Source: JAMLHH01 sp964653095
Lineage (GTDB): Bacteria > Bacteroidota > Bacteroidia > Chitinophagales > JADIYW01
Reading direction: 5' to 3'
Length of the DNA: 44,245 nucleotides
NCBI GenBank assembly: GCA_964653095.1
Contig: CAZZEH010000027.1
Coordinates: 1-44,245, forward strand
Positions 1 through 9,354 of the stretch are shown in pieces. Position 1 is the first letter of the stretch; each line of letters begins with the position of its first letter. The notes beneath the pieces are model-generated. The model made no database searches. It was not told the DNA's origin and saw nothing but the letters and a program-made list of their open reading frames with translations. The translations under genes and the position numbers were made by a program.

Positions 1-202
1 AAACTCTTTTAGAGAAAATGAAAATATCTATTACCTAAAAGTTTTAGGGTTTGGGATTAATAAGACTCAATTTATCTCACTGTGACTCTATTAAAAGATT
101 ACAGTTTACCTAAAAATCTATATGCTAATCCGGATTCTGCATTTTAAAGCTGAATTTCTTGTTTTGGTCAACTCAGCCTATCTACTGTCTTGACTACTAT
201 AG

Positions 203-234
203 AAAAAGTCGGACAAGCGATAACAGCTCATCCG
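203..234 (-). terminator. Rho-independent terminator of the M43 protease gene
   Basis: Read on the minus strand, a 9-bp stem (CGGATGAGC against GCTTGTCCG, two G-U pairs, 7-base loop TGTTATC) is followed after two bases by five T. It lies about 22 bases past the stop codon of the metalloprotease gene, the expected place. This is the clearest terminator in the window. Confidence 0.75.
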
Positions 235-256
235 GCTTTCTATTACATTTTGTTTT

Positions 257-2920
257 TTATGGCACGGTAAACGAACCTCCATCTATCCATTCGGATGCAT
301 TATTGGTGACCAGAGTTCTGGTATCGCATAGGGATTTCACATACCAGGTGTAAGTACCCGGTACAATATTATCTACAATTACTTCTTGAGTTACTTCGCT
401 ATATGCATATGAATGTGATCCCACAATGCGTATTGCATAGATATCTGTAAAGCTTCCTCCGGACCAAGTGAATGTCACTTTACCACCACTGACCAAGACA
501 TTGAATCCAGTGGGAGTCACACACGGTCCATTTGCTCCTGTACAGCCTGTTGTTTCATTGACCGTCAGGTTAACGGTTACTGTAGAATCACAACCATCGG
601 ATGATTGTAAAATCGAAGTATAAATCCCGGCTCCGGTCACTTCGCTGCCGTCTGGTAAGGTATATGAGTTATCAGGGCAGATTGATGCGTCAATATTGGT
701 TGTCAATACATCATTAACGGTCAGGTGAACGATTACGATAGAATCACAGCCGGCAGAGGATTGCAGCATGGTGGTATAAGTTCCCGCATCAGATACTACA
801 CTCCCGTCTGGTAAGATGTACGAATCATTTGCGCAAATACTTACATCAATTGTAGTATCCGGAGATTCATTTATTGTAAGAGTTACTGTAACTGTAGAAT
901 CACAACCGCTTGTTGATTGAAGTACAGTAGCGTAAACACCTGCATCAGATACTATACTTCCATCTGGTAAGGTGTACAAGTCACCACTACAAATTGCGGT
1001 GTCAACACTTATGAACTCCGGATTACAGGCAGGAATTCTATTACCGCTTATAAAAATATTATCCAAATAGATATTCGGTGCAAAATATTCACTGTCTGTG
1101 TTGTAAACAATAGAGATAGTTATTTCTGAACCTGTGTAATTATCTAAATTAATAGTTTCTGTTCTCCATTGATCACAATTTAGAGGTATCCACGAAATAT
1201 TATATTCAAATCCGGGCGTCGTTGCCAATTGTTCTCTTGTCTTGCTGTATAATATTTGAGCAGGCTGACAGTCTTCTTCGACAGTTACTTCCAGGATACC
1301 TACTGTATTACCATAGGATTGTTTATAAGCAACATCAAATTTTAATTCTGCATCAGTGTAACCAGACAAGTCTGTTGCCGGCAAAATCATTTTTTCAATA
1401 TTGAAACCGGAACCCATGTTATTAAAAGAATTAATTCTCGCAACCTTATCTTTACAACTAACTGTTGTCAAACTCCAGGGAGTAACTCCGTCTATCAAAT
1501 CAACTCCGACAGGCGGAAAGACACCGTCTTCAAAATCATAAGCTATAGTATCTACTACTGATGTTGTATATGAAATCAATTCTGTTATAAAATTGTTACC
1601 CTGAAAGTCGTTAGGATTTTCGTTGGGTTCGAAAAGTTCTATGTATAATTTATTTTCTCCTTCCTGTAAGTTTACAGGAGGAAGATTTATATCCAAAGTA
1701 CCATTAGACGAAAGAGAGCCCGACCAGTTAAAAGAAGGATAAGCCACATTATTAATCTTTGTCTCTACTCTAAAATTGGTAATGGTGGTAGTACCAATAT
1801 TAGCAACTTTTATCGCAGGAGAAAATATCTCTGAGCAAGCTCTAGTCGGAGTATTAATTATACCTTCAAGTTTTATTTCATCCCCGATTGGAGCGATACA
1901 TCCTTTAGAGTCCAAAAGAGTTGATCGTGTGGCGGATTTTAATGCCATCCTAAATCTTTCTTTCTGTCCTTCTGTAAATCTTGATCGTGTGACTCCATAT
2001 GTATGGCAATAACTCAGATAATTATATTTGAAATCTGCAAAATTCCCTTCCGTAGAACAGATCGGTTCCGAACCACATTCACTTCTTTTCAGAGGAGGAG
2101 TATCGCACACTTTATCTCCATCTTGCAGACAATCGTTATTAGTCGGACAGCTATTACCATCATTATCTCCGTCAAAAGTATGATAAAGGCCAAATGCATG
2201 ACCCAGCTCGTGAGCAAGAGTTTGAGCTCCATAAGTCATATAGTCTGAATGCATAAAAGCTCCGTCCCAATCACCTGCTGTGGGGAAATAAGCATATCCG
2301 GCAATATCTCCGGGACAAAATTTATGAACTACCCAAATATTATAATAATCTTCACGGGGCCATCTTGTAGCATTTTGAATGTCCTCCTGTACAGCCGCAT
2401 CACTACACGGACTGTCATCGCCGTACTTTACTCCTTTGCTAACATATCCGCTAAATATACTTCCGTTAATCCGATTGATACCCGTAGTAGTATTTCCATT
2501 AGGGTCCTGAACGGCAAGACAGAATTCTATTTTCATATCTGCGCCATCGCCTGTAATTCTTCTGTATCTTTCATTCACACCTCTAATAGCATCATGTATC
2601 TGAGCGTCTGGTATATTACTGCCGACACCCACAGCCTCACCTTTATGTATGATGTGTACAACAACCGGTATAGAATAAACCTCATCATCATCTATATAGC
2701 GACCATTTTCTTTTGCTTTTATTAAATCATAAATTTCATGGTCTAACTGCTCAATCTCTAATTTGTAACCGGGATTGATTTGCTGCATATACTGATGCAT
2801 CCTATCTGTTCCACAGGCAAGTTGAGCAATAGATTTTGTAGGATACAATAAGGTCAGAAATAAGATTAAAATGCCGGATCTTTTTAAAAAAGAGGGTAAT
2901 AGTAAATATAAAATTTTCAT
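257..2920 (-). CDS. Secreted M43-family (pappalysin/cytophagalysin-like) zinc metalloprotease with adhesin-type repeats
   Basis: An 887-residue exported protein. Residues 1-33 are a signal peptide (ends KSIAQ). The zinc site is HELGHAFGLYH, with ligands His237, His241 and His247 and catalytic Glu238, matching the HExxHxxGxxH metzincin pattern of M43. The expected Met-turn region reads NYLSYC, with Leu near residue 302 where M43 enzymes normally carry Met. A jelly-roll or Ig-like stretch follows. Then come three repeats of about 57 residues (each with an xICxxxxYxLPDG start and a GCDSxVxVxLTxN end) that are common in Bacteroidota surface proteins. The C-terminus looks like a fibronectin-III-type sandwich and ends GGSFTVP; I see no classical Por sorting tail. 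It stands alone with its own terminator. Family assignment is firm; the substrate is unknown. Confidence 0.88.
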   Translation of the reverse strand: MKILYLLLPSFLKRSGILILFLTLLYPTKSIAQLACGTDRMHQYMQQINPGYKLEIEQLDHEIYDLIKAKENGRYIDDDEVYSIPVVVHIIHKGEAVGVGSNIPDAQIHDAIRGVNERYRRITGDGADMKIEFCLAVQDPNGNTTTGINRINGSIFSGYVSKGVKYGDDSPCSDAAVQEDIQNATRWPREDYYNIWVVHKFCPGDIAGYAYFPTAGDWDGAFMHSDYMTYGAQTLAHELGHAFGLYHTFDGDNDGNSCPTNNDCLQDGDKVCDTPPLKRSECGSEPICSTEGNFADFKYNYLSYCHTYGVTRSRFTEGQKERFRMALKSATRSTLLDSKGCIAPIGDEIKLEGIINTPTRACSEIFSPAIKVANIGTTTITNFRVETKINNVAYPSFNWSGSLSSNGTLDINLPPVNLQEGENKLYIELFEPNENPNDFQGNNFITELISYTTSVVDTIAYDFEDGVFPPVGVDLIDGVTPWSLTTVSCKDKVARINSFNNMGSGFNIEKMILPATDLSGYTDAELKFDVAYKQSYGNTVGILEVTVEEDCQPAQILYSKTREQLATTPGFEYNISWIPLNCDQWRTETINLDNYTGSEITISIVYNTDSEYFAPNIYLDNIFISGNRIPACNPEFISVDTAICSGDLYTLPDGSIVSDAGVYATVLQSTSGCDSTVTVTLTINESPDTTIDVSICANDSYILPDGSVVSDAGTYTTMLQSSAGCDSIVIVHLTVNDVLTTNIDASICPDNSYTLPDGSEVTGAGIYTSILQSSDGCDSTVTVNLTVNETTGCTGANGPCVTPTGFNVLVSGGKVTFTWSGGSFTDIYAIRIVGSHSYAYSEVTQEVIVDNIVPGTYTWYVKSLCDTRTLVTNNASEWIDGGSFTVP

Positions 2921-2967
2921 AATTTAAAGTGAATAATTAAGTTAATTGATTCTGGATAATAAACTCT

Positions 2968-2986
2968 GAATGACACAAAGTCATTC
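2968..2986. repeat. 7-bp inverted repeat upstream of the M43 protease
   Basis: GAATGAC-ACAAA-GTCATTC is a perfect 7-bp inverted repeat with a 5-base centre, 48-66 bases upstream of the protease start. A possible -7 box (TACTTTTA on the minus strand) lies directly upstream, so the repeat would fall at the start of the transcript or act as an operator. Function is inferred from position only. Confidence 0.4.
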
Positions 2987-3207
2987 TTAAAAGTATATTT
3001 TTTATATCTCAATGAAGGGCTTTAAAGCATTTTTTTCACTGAAACACAATTATACTTTTGAATTTCGTTTTAATCCCAAATGGTAAAACGCGACTTGCAC
3101 TAATCATAAAATACTGATTATCAGCTATACAATAAATTTTAAGTAATTATTTTATGGCAAAAATTAAAACCGTGAAAAAGGGAAAATAGCACTTATGAAA
3201 TATTATT

Positions 3208-3230
3208 AAATAGCACAGGCCGTGCTATTT
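3208..3230. repeat. 9-bp inverted repeat (hairpin) in the intergenic gap
   Basis: AAATAGCAC-AGGCC-GTGCTATTT is a perfect 9-bp stem with a 5-base loop. It sits 525 bases past the stop of the lamin-tail gene and 290 bases upstream of the protease gene. Neither side has a long T run in the direction of the flanking genes, so a terminator role is possible but unproven. Confidence 0.45.
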
Positions 3231-3755
3231 TGCCAAAACAATCTCCTGATTTGTCCGCCTTATGAACATTGAAAATATCATTATTGATTATCGGATTATC
3301 ATAAGATTTTTTTGTAATTTGACTGTACCAGCAATCATAAATGTTACACATAAGAGCAGTAAAAAACCATGGTATTTTCCGATTCGTTCAGGTGTTTTAT
3401 AATCAAAAAGCAAGCGCATTATTGTCAGATAAAGCTACCATGATCTATATAAAATCAAATTCGCATTTAGAATATCAAAAAGTGATTTGCAAGCTTGTTC
3501 TGTCTTTTATTTAAAAAATAGCCAATACAGCGACGCATTCTGATTTGTTTTAAGGCAATAGTAGTATCCAAATACATAGAATTAGCTTCTGAGCTGTCAA
3601 CAAGAGATTTTCTTACTAAGTGCAAAAAACAGATGCAAGACTTTTAAACAAAATAACGGATAGATAGATGAAATTAAGAGTATCTGTTTCACCTGACCTG
3701 AGTGAAATTTTATCAAAAACTGTTAGACCACACTATACGGGGCAAGTCAGGAAAA

Positions 3756-6161
3756 TCATCTGCTAATGATAAATTTAGTCGTATAACCTTCATCTGTCTG
3801 TATAAAATATATTCCGCCCGGCAGATTGCTGACATCTATTTGTTGAGTCGTAAAATCTCTTTTGAGTGTTTTCCCGGTCTGATCATATAAAATATAACTG
3901 ACAGGCTCAGATATATACAGCCAATCTCCTCGGTTCGGATTGGGATAAAGTGTTATTGGAGTCGCATTGTGGCGATAAATTACCGCTGTAGGTTTGTTTT
4001 GGGAATTAAAAGTCGGTGAATTAAAAACTGTCCATTGCTGTCCACAGTCTTCTGTTCTGCCATAACTTGTATTAGGTTCCAATGGAGGAAAACTGACTGA
4101 ATCTACAATGGTTTTCCCATCCGGCATGACTAAAGCAAAATACTCTCCCAACAAGGCACTCAAAGCAAAACTCAGATGATTACTTCCCTGATTGGGTTCA
4201 TTGTCTGCCCACAAAATAAGATATCCGTTAGGAGGTATGGTAACTTTTCCGGTATCTGTCATAGGTAACAGATGCTTAGTAAGATTTTTTGGATTATCGG
4301 TCACATAATAACCGGATAATAAGACAGGGCTTGAACTATTATTTTTCAATTCAATCCAATCATCATAATCTCCAAATTCATCTTTTATCCCACTGTTGGA
4401 GTTATTGGAAGCTGCAAGTTCATTGATGCATACTTGTGCTATGGATGGGTTTTCGCTCAAAATACTCAACTCATAATAACCACGTCCTCCTACTACTGCG
4501 TTTTCAGGATTCGTCAATTTAAAAATCGCTGTTCTGATATCCAGCCTTTCTGGATTATTCTGTGTGCTTACTCTAAATTCGATTTTTCCTGTGCCGGGCT
4601 GGAAAGTCTGTGTAAAAGGAAACTCAGTATCTGAAGTGAAATCATCTCCAAAAATAGCTGTAGAGCCTGCTTCTAATGCGACTGTAACTGAACTTGGTTC
4701 ACTGTTGGGATTGATGCATTCCAGAATAATATTTATTTCGGTCCCGGATTCAAAAGAATAAGAAGAGTAAGAGTCAAATCTGATTTCAGGAGCTATACTG
4801 ACACCGCAGCTCATCATGGGAGAAGCATAAACAGGGATACCGCTTACGGATTTTCCGAGTGCACTCTGCGTGGTGGACCAACTGAGCGGATTGTCATTCA
4901 TGGCCGGATTTCCCGGATTACAATATGAAATGGAGTGCCCGTTTCCGTCACCGCCCCAGGTTCTTTCATATTTTACAGAAGTAATGAGCTGCCCTTCAGA
5001 GTTTTTTATTTCCAATCGTTCGCCCGCATTATTGAGTGCACCTTCTTCCCATTCCAAAAATCCTACATCATAAAAATCTTGTGCGGCTCTTGCATTGGCT
5101 GCGATGACCATATAACTTTTTTCATCTAAAGAATATTCGGGGAAAGTAAATGTCAGACCTGAAGAAAAATAAAGACCGCCTAATCTTGCTGTACCCGGAC
5201 CTGCATTGTAAATCTCCAAGAACTCTAAGGAGTCATTTTCCAGAGCAGGTGAATTGTACATGATTTCAGAGATAAAAAGATTGGGTCTGCTGTTGTTGTA
5301 GATTATTTTTTGAGTGTATGGAGATGCTATAAGATTACCGGACTCATCCGCCACATTACTAATAGTTAAATAGTATGCTCTGCCATTTTCAAGATTTTGT
5401 CCAAGCCTGACAGTAAAATCTGTATTGTTGGGAGAACTTGTAACAGAAGTAATGTCCGGAAGTCCCTGGTAGTTCACATCATTTCCCGCAGAAGCTGCAT
5501 CCATTGCTTCATTAAACTTAATTTGAATCGTGTTTGAATTCAATACTCTGACAGATGCCACTTCCGGTGGCGTAATATCATTATCCTCTTCAAAAAAATG
5601 TACGTCATCTATGACCACCCCGGCAGCCTTGCCGTTTTCGGATTCAGTACTGATTACAAACCTGACTGCCGCAGTCAGTCTGTTGGAAGCAGCTCCTGCC
5701 AAAACATATTTAAAATCGCTGAAATCACTGTTTTGATTATGGAATGTGTGTATGAGTTTGTTTGTATTCCAACTTATTCCTCCGTCGAATGAGGACTCCA
5801 GATACAACATACTGCGACTGTTTCCGTCTTCATTTTTTACACTCTTGGCTTTAAATGATACTGCTACTTTTTCATATCCTCTCAAATCTAACTTAGCTTC
5901 TATTTCTCCCTGAAAACTGCTTGTGGGAATCACCGCAAGAGCTTTTTCTTCTGCCTGAAAAATTCGGGAGTCTTTTCTGACCAGATTGCCGTACCAATTA
6001 GGTATGAATTCTACATTTTCTCCTAAAACAAAATTTTTATTAAAGGTTTCTGTGTGCGGTAAATCTGATATCTGGGCAGAAGTTTCAAAGATTAACCCGG
6101 ATAAAAGGAACGAAAATACAAGGCTGTTTCGAAATACTTTTTTCAAATGAAATAAAATCAT
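3756..6161 (-). CDS. Exported lamin-tail-domain protein with T9SS sorting domain
   Basis: An 801-residue exported protein. The N-terminus has a charged segment and a hydrophobic signal (cleavage plausible after FETSAQ). A carbohydrate-binding-like sandwich fills about residues 35-190. A SbsA-type Ig-like domain follows (motif NTIQIKFNEAMD). The first lamin-tail domain starts near residue 295 (LFISEIMYNSP) and a second near 575 (VCINELAASNNSNSG, with DWIELKNN). The last 70 residues (start LYPNPNRGDWLYI, end TKFIISR) are a Por_Secre_tail sorting domain, so the protein should cross the outer membrane by the T9SS. A TAATTTTA box lies about 20 bases upstream of the ATG. Binding partner or substrate is not apparent. 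It is the first of three lamin-tail proteins in the window. Confidence 0.85.
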   Translation of the reverse strand: MILFHLKKVFRNSLVFSFLLSGLIFETSAQISDLPHTETFNKNFVLGENVEFIPNWYGNLVRKDSRIFQAEEKALAVIPTSSFQGEIEAKLDLRGYEKVAVSFKAKSVKNEDGNSRSMLYLESSFDGGISWNTNKLIHTFHNQNSDFSDFKYVLAGAASNRLTAAVRFVISTESENGKAAGVVIDDVHFFEEDNDITPPEVASVRVLNSNTIQIKFNEAMDAASAGNDVNYQGLPDITSVTSSPNNTDFTVRLGQNLENGRAYYLTISNVADESGNLIASPYTQKIIYNNSRPNLFISEIMYNSPALENDSLEFLEIYNAGPGTARLGGLYFSSGLTFTFPEYSLDEKSYMVIAANARAAQDFYDVGFLEWEEGALNNAGERLEIKNSEGQLITSVKYERTWGGDGNGHSISYCNPGNPAMNDNPLSWSTTQSALGKSVSGIPVYASPMMSCGVSIAPEIRFDSYSSYSFESGTEINIILECINPNSEPSSVTVALEAGSTAIFGDDFTSDTEFPFTQTFQPGTGKIEFRVSTQNNPERLDIRTAIFKLTNPENAVVGGRGYYELSILSENPSIAQVCINELAASNNSNSGIKDEFGDYDDWIELKNNSSSPVLLSGYYVTDNPKNLTKHLLPMTDTGKVTIPPNGYLILWADNEPNQGSNHLSFALSALLGEYFALVMPDGKTIVDSVSFPPLEPNTSYGRTEDCGQQWTVFNSPTFNSQNKPTAVIYRHNATPITLYPNPNRGDWLYISEPVSYILYDQTGKTLKRDFTTQQIDVSNLPGGIYFIQTDEGYTTKFIISR

Positions 6162-6232
6162 GACAGAATATTTTAAAGCAGTCTAAAATTACTTTAAAAT
6201 ATGAAAACTTACAGCGACTTAACTTTTATAAA

Positions 6233-7183
6233 CTAAATATAGCTTAGAATTTCAAGCTTTTGACCCTTAAGAGCTTTTTGGGTTTGGGAAAGATTTTGAG
6301 TAAAGCCCAAAATAAAACCACCTCCGCCGGCACCGCACAGCTTGAGGTAATAGTCGCCACTATCAAGGCCTTTTTTCCAGTGTTTACTGAACAGTTTCGG
6401 AATCATAGGTTTGAAATGCTGGAACTGAAACTGCGAAAGCTTTTTCATATATCCGAAAAGAGTCTCGGTATCTCCTTCTAAAAAAGCATGAATGCAGTTG
6501 TTGGCAAATGGTTTAAGCTGCTTGTCCACAAACTCTCTGTATGTAGGCTGCTCCATTTGCTGCATATAATGCTTGACCAAAGGTTCCGTTTTACGGGAAA
6601 TTCCGGTGTCAATCAGAAAAATTGCTCCCTTCCCGTTCTTTTTCATCACCACTTTTACAGGCTCTATTTCACCTTTTTCTTTAATCAGAAGGGGAAGATT
6701 AAGATAACAAATAAGAGGATCTACACCGGAACTGGAACCATGAAAATAAGATTCCATTTGACCCAAATCATTTTTTAACCTTGAAATAGATTCCTGAGTC
6801 GGGATTTCTTCCAGTGATACCTTATTCCTTACATAACGTTCATATACAGCTGCCACCAGCGCACCGGAACTGCCAATACCAAAACCCTGGGGAATGGTTG
6901 AGTGAAAGAAAATTCCATTGGAAATATCTTTCTGCAATGTGTCTAAGTCAAAGTCAAGTGATAGTGTACCGGCACTGATTTGCTCCTGTATATAATGTGC
7001 AAACCCTTTCAAACTGTCATTAGATGCTCGCTTAAACTCTTCATCTGCAGAATCTTCCGGAAAAGTAAGTACTCCTTTAAATATTTCATAAGGTACTGTG
7101 AGCCCCATACTATCCTGGATAATGCTGTACTCTCCGAACAAGAGTATCTTGGAGTGAAACGCTACATCTTTTTTATTGGACAT
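6233..7183 (-). CDS. mvaK: Mevalonate kinase (GHMP kinase family)
   Basis: A 316-residue cytoplasmic GHMP kinase, likely phosphorylating mevalonate in isopentenyl diphosphate synthesis. The N-terminal motif AFHSKILLFGEYSII matches mevalonate kinases of Bacteroidota. GFGIGSSGALVAA (about residue 100) is the ATP-binding GHMP motif, and CGAGGGGFILGF near the C-terminus is motif 3. It starts two bases after the stop of the decarboxylase gene, so the two are co-transcribed and probably translationally coupled. The phosphomevalonate kinase that should act between them is not in this window. A phosphomevalonate kinase identity is less likely given the N-terminal match. Confidence 0.85.
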   Translation of the reverse strand: MSNKKDVAFHSKILLFGEYSIIQDSMGLTVPYEIFKGVLTFPEDSADEEFKRASNDSLKGFAHYIQEQISAGTLSLDFDLDTLQKDISNGIFFHSTIPQGFGIGSSGALVAAVYERYVRNKVSLEEIPTQESISRLKNDLGQMESYFHGSSSGVDPLICYLNLPLLIKEKGEIEPVKVVMKKNGKGAIFLIDTGISRKTEPLVKHYMQQMEQPTYREFVDKQLKPFANNCIHAFLEGDTETLFGYMKKLSQFQFQHFKPMIPKLFSKHWKKGLDSGDYYLKLCGAGGGGFILGFTQNLSQTQKALKGQKLEILSYI

Positions 7184-7185
7184 CG

Positions 7186-8247
7186 TTACAAAATTTTGAC
7201 GGGTCCCTGACCCACCTGATCATGTATTACACGATTATTCTCGCACAAAGATAGTAACTCTTCGTGGATAAAGCGTATAATCTTATCTTTAACATAATTG
7301 GGATACAACAGATGTATGTTGGGTCCTGCGTCTAAAGTGAAGTATATCGGGGTATTTGTTTCTTTTCTGAAAGTCTGAATTTTCTCTATCCCTGTCAATG
7401 TATTTGGGTGCATTAAAATATACGGCGGATCGGAAGCCATCATCAGGGCATGCAGAGTGAGAGCTTCTTTTTCTACTATGCTGCCCCAAGTCTGCAAATC
7501 GCCTTTCTTCATTGCTTCCATTATTTCGACAAGATGTTTGTTCGCCTGTTTGTATCGAATTTCTGCATAGGGATTTTGCTCCATCAGCGCATGTCCGGCT
7601 CTGCTGGATACAGCCTTTTCTTCTCCGCTGATGATTAATATACTATCTCTGAAATCCTTAAATACAGGATTAATTTCTCTTTCTACTGGTATAGCATATT
7701 CATTAGATGACTGCACAAAAAACTCATGCTTTCCCCAGACGGCTGCATAGGGATGCACAGACCTGCAGGCACTTCCTGAGCCTAATCTCGAAATCACTGA
7801 TGCCTTCCTGTAAAATTCCTGTTCCTCCGCAAGTTGTCCCGTGACAAGGCGTTCCATATCACAAAGGCATAATGCCAATGCACTCATAGAAGAGGCTGAG
7901 GATGCAATCCCGGCAGAATGCGGGAAAGAGTTTTGACTTTCTATTTCAAGATGAAAAGACGATAAGAACGGAAAATGTTCCTGAACAGAAGTTAAAAAAC
8001 TTTTGACCTTACTTTCAAATGCAGTATTGGGCCTGCCTTCAAATTTAAAACCAACAGAAACCTCAGAACTTTTTTCAGTTTTTGGGTAAAATGAGATTGT
8101 AGTTTGTGTATAAGCATTTTTGAGTGTCAGGCTGACAGAAGTGTTTTGCGGAAGCTGGTTGCCATATTTTCCCCAATATTTGACCAATGCAATATTGGAG
8201 GGAGATTGCCAGGATACTTTATCGCTTTTTACAGTTTTATCAATCAT
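7186..8247 (-). CDS. mvaD: Diphosphomevalonate decarboxylase
   Basis: A 353-residue enzyme that decarboxylates mevalonate diphosphate to isopentenyl diphosphate with ATP. The start WQSPSNIALVKYWGK is the diagnostic N-terminal motif, and HSAGIASSASSMSALAL (about residues 110-127) is the GHMP phosphate-binding loop. A conserved Asp in TLDAGPNIHLL lies near the C-terminus. It is the first gene of a two-gene operon with mevalonate kinase. A TATCTTAG box (8266-8273) lies 18 bases upstream of the ATG. Isoprenoids from this pathway would supply the undecaprenyl carrier used by the glycan clusters on both sides. Confidence 0.93.
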   Translation of the reverse strand: MIDKTVKSDKVSWQSPSNIALVKYWGKYGNQLPQNTSVSLTLKNAYTQTTISFYPKTEKSSEVSVGFKFEGRPNTAFESKVKSFLTSVQEHFPFLSSFHLEIESQNSFPHSAGIASSASSMSALALCLCDMERLVTGQLAEEQEFYRKASVISRLGSGSACRSVHPYAAVWGKHEFFVQSSNEYAIPVEREINPVFKDFRDSILIISGEEKAVSSRAGHALMEQNPYAEIRYKQANKHLVEIMEAMKKGDLQTWGSIVEKEALTLHALMMASDPPYILMHPNTLTGIEKIQTFRKETNTPIYFTLDAGPNIHLLYPNYVKDKIIRFIHEELLSLCENNRVIHDQVGQGPVKIL

Positions 8248-8547
8248 CTAATTAAAATCAGAGGTCTAAGATACATTAAGTAAAATCTTTTAACCTGAAT
8301 TGTGCATTAGATTTCGTTATGAGACGCAAAAGGGCAATATTTCGGAGACTTAGCAACAAAAAACATAGTGCCGGCTATAGTTACAGAGGTGATGTCTATC
8401 GAACAACTGGTTTGAAGCTATTTTGATTTGGAATAGATTTTTTAATGCATAATTCGGGTCTGATTCAATAGAACCCTTTCTTTACACATATAGTTATCAA
8501 ATATCGAAAATCTCCATAAGTTTTGCTAAACTTGCATTATTTCATAT
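8248..8547. other. Divergent promoter region between mvaD and the glycan operon
   Basis: A 300-base gap between the divergent mvaD (minus) and polysaccharide deacetylase (plus) genes. It contains the mvaD -7 box at 8266-8273. A TAAACTTG sequence about 10 bases upstream of the deacetylase start resembles a -7 box. I see no hidden gene or repeat. Confidence 0.5.
8266..8273 (-). promoter_or_regulatory. -7 promoter box of the mvaD-mvaK operon
   Basis: TATCTTAG on the minus strand differs from the Bacteroidota TAnnTTTG consensus at one base and lies 18 bases upstream of the mvaD ATG. The same octamer precedes the M28 peptidase gene. No clear -33 TTTG is seen. Confidence 0.4.
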
Positions 8548-9354
8548 ATGAAAAATGCTTTTACAGTAGATTTGGAAGATTGGTATCAAGGCGTCGGAAT
8601 TGATTATGTGCATTGGGAAAACTATGAAAAGAGGCTTCGACATGGATTTGACATACTTATGAAGTTATTATCAAATGCGAATACTAAAGCCACCTTTTTT
8701 GTCTTGGGTAAAATAATTGAAGATCATCCGGATGTCATTCAGGAAATTATAGAAGAGGGGCATGAAATTGGCTGTCACACATATAGCCATCAACAGTTAT
8801 ATAATATGACTCCTGAAAGTTTTGAGGAGGAAATCAGACTATGTGTAAACTTATTTCAGGACAAATTTAACAAACAGTACACAGGATTTAGAGCGCCATT
8901 TTTTTCAGTCGATTATAGAAGTTGGTGGGTTTTAGATATTCTTAAGAAATACGAATTTAAATACGATTCAAGCATCTATCCGGGAGATAATAAACGAACA
9001 GGAATTGTCGGTTACAGAAAAGATATTCACAAGCTGGAAAACGGCCTTACAGAAGTCCCGGTAGGCACAATAAAAGTCTTAAACTTTGATGTAGGATTAG
9101 GGGGAGCTTATTTTAGAATTTTACCTTATCCGTATTTTAAATATAAATTCAGACAACTTAATAAAAAGGGGCAAATTGGTGTGTTTTATATGCATCCCTG
9201 GGAATTAGACCCCGACCACCCTAAGCTTACGAATCTTACTAAACGTGTAAAATATCCTCATTATTTCAATTTAAACTCAACAGAAATAAGATTAAAAAAT
9301 CTGTTAAATGATTTTGAATTCTGTACTTTAGGTGAAATAGTTAAAGATAATTAA
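8548..9354 (+). CDS. Polysaccharide deacetylase (NodB homology, EPS/PEP-CTERM-locus type)
   Basis: A 268-residue enzyme expected to remove N-acetyl groups from a surface polysaccharide. The start NAFTVDLEDWYQ carries the catalytic and metal Asp pair of NodB domains, and GCHTYSHQ is the metal-binding HxxxH motif. GFRAPFFS is motif 3, and FYMHPWELDPDHP near the C-terminus is motif 5. The overall form resembles the deacetylase subfamily found in PEP-CTERM/exosortase loci, although no exosortase is in the window. No signal peptide is visible, so action on lipid-linked intermediates in the cytoplasm is plausible. Its TAA overlaps the next ATG by one base (TAATG), marking an operon. Confidence 0.88.
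   Translation: MKNAFTVDLEDWYQGVGIDYVHWENYEKRLRHGFDILMKLLSNANTKATFFVLGKIIEDHPDVIQEIIEEGHEIGCHTYSHQQLYNMTPESFEEEIRLCVNLFQDKFNKQYTGFRAPFFSVDYRSWWVLDILKKYEFKYDSSIYPGDNKRTGIVGYRKDIHKLENGLTEVPVGTIKVLNFDVGLGGAYFRILPYPYFKYKFRQLNKKGQIGVFYMHPWELDPDHPKLTNLTKRVKYPHYFNLNSTEIRLKNLLNDFEFCTLGEIVKDN

Larger units (their letters stand above)
2921..3755. other. Long intergenic stretch, no convincing gene
   Basis: An 835-base AT-rich gap between two minus-strand genes. It holds the 5' region of the protease gene, with a 7-bp inverted repeat at 2968-2986 and a TACTTTTA box just upstream of it. It also holds a 9-bp inverted repeat at 3208-3230 and a 6-bp hairpin at 3687-3707 (TTTCAC/GTGAAA). A minus-strand open stretch of about 55 codons near 3470-3640 has no start at its beginning and no recognisable motif, so I did not call it. 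Confidence 0.6.

Noticed and set aside
1776..2725. Long plus-strand open frames opposite the protease gene
   Set aside because: They are antisense to a well-supported gene, have no motifs, and show low-complexity composition typical of shadow frames.
3470..3640. Minus-strand open stretch of about 55 codons in the 2.9-3.8 kb gap
   Set aside because: No start codon at its beginning, no recognisable motif, and a length expected by chance in AT-rich DNA.
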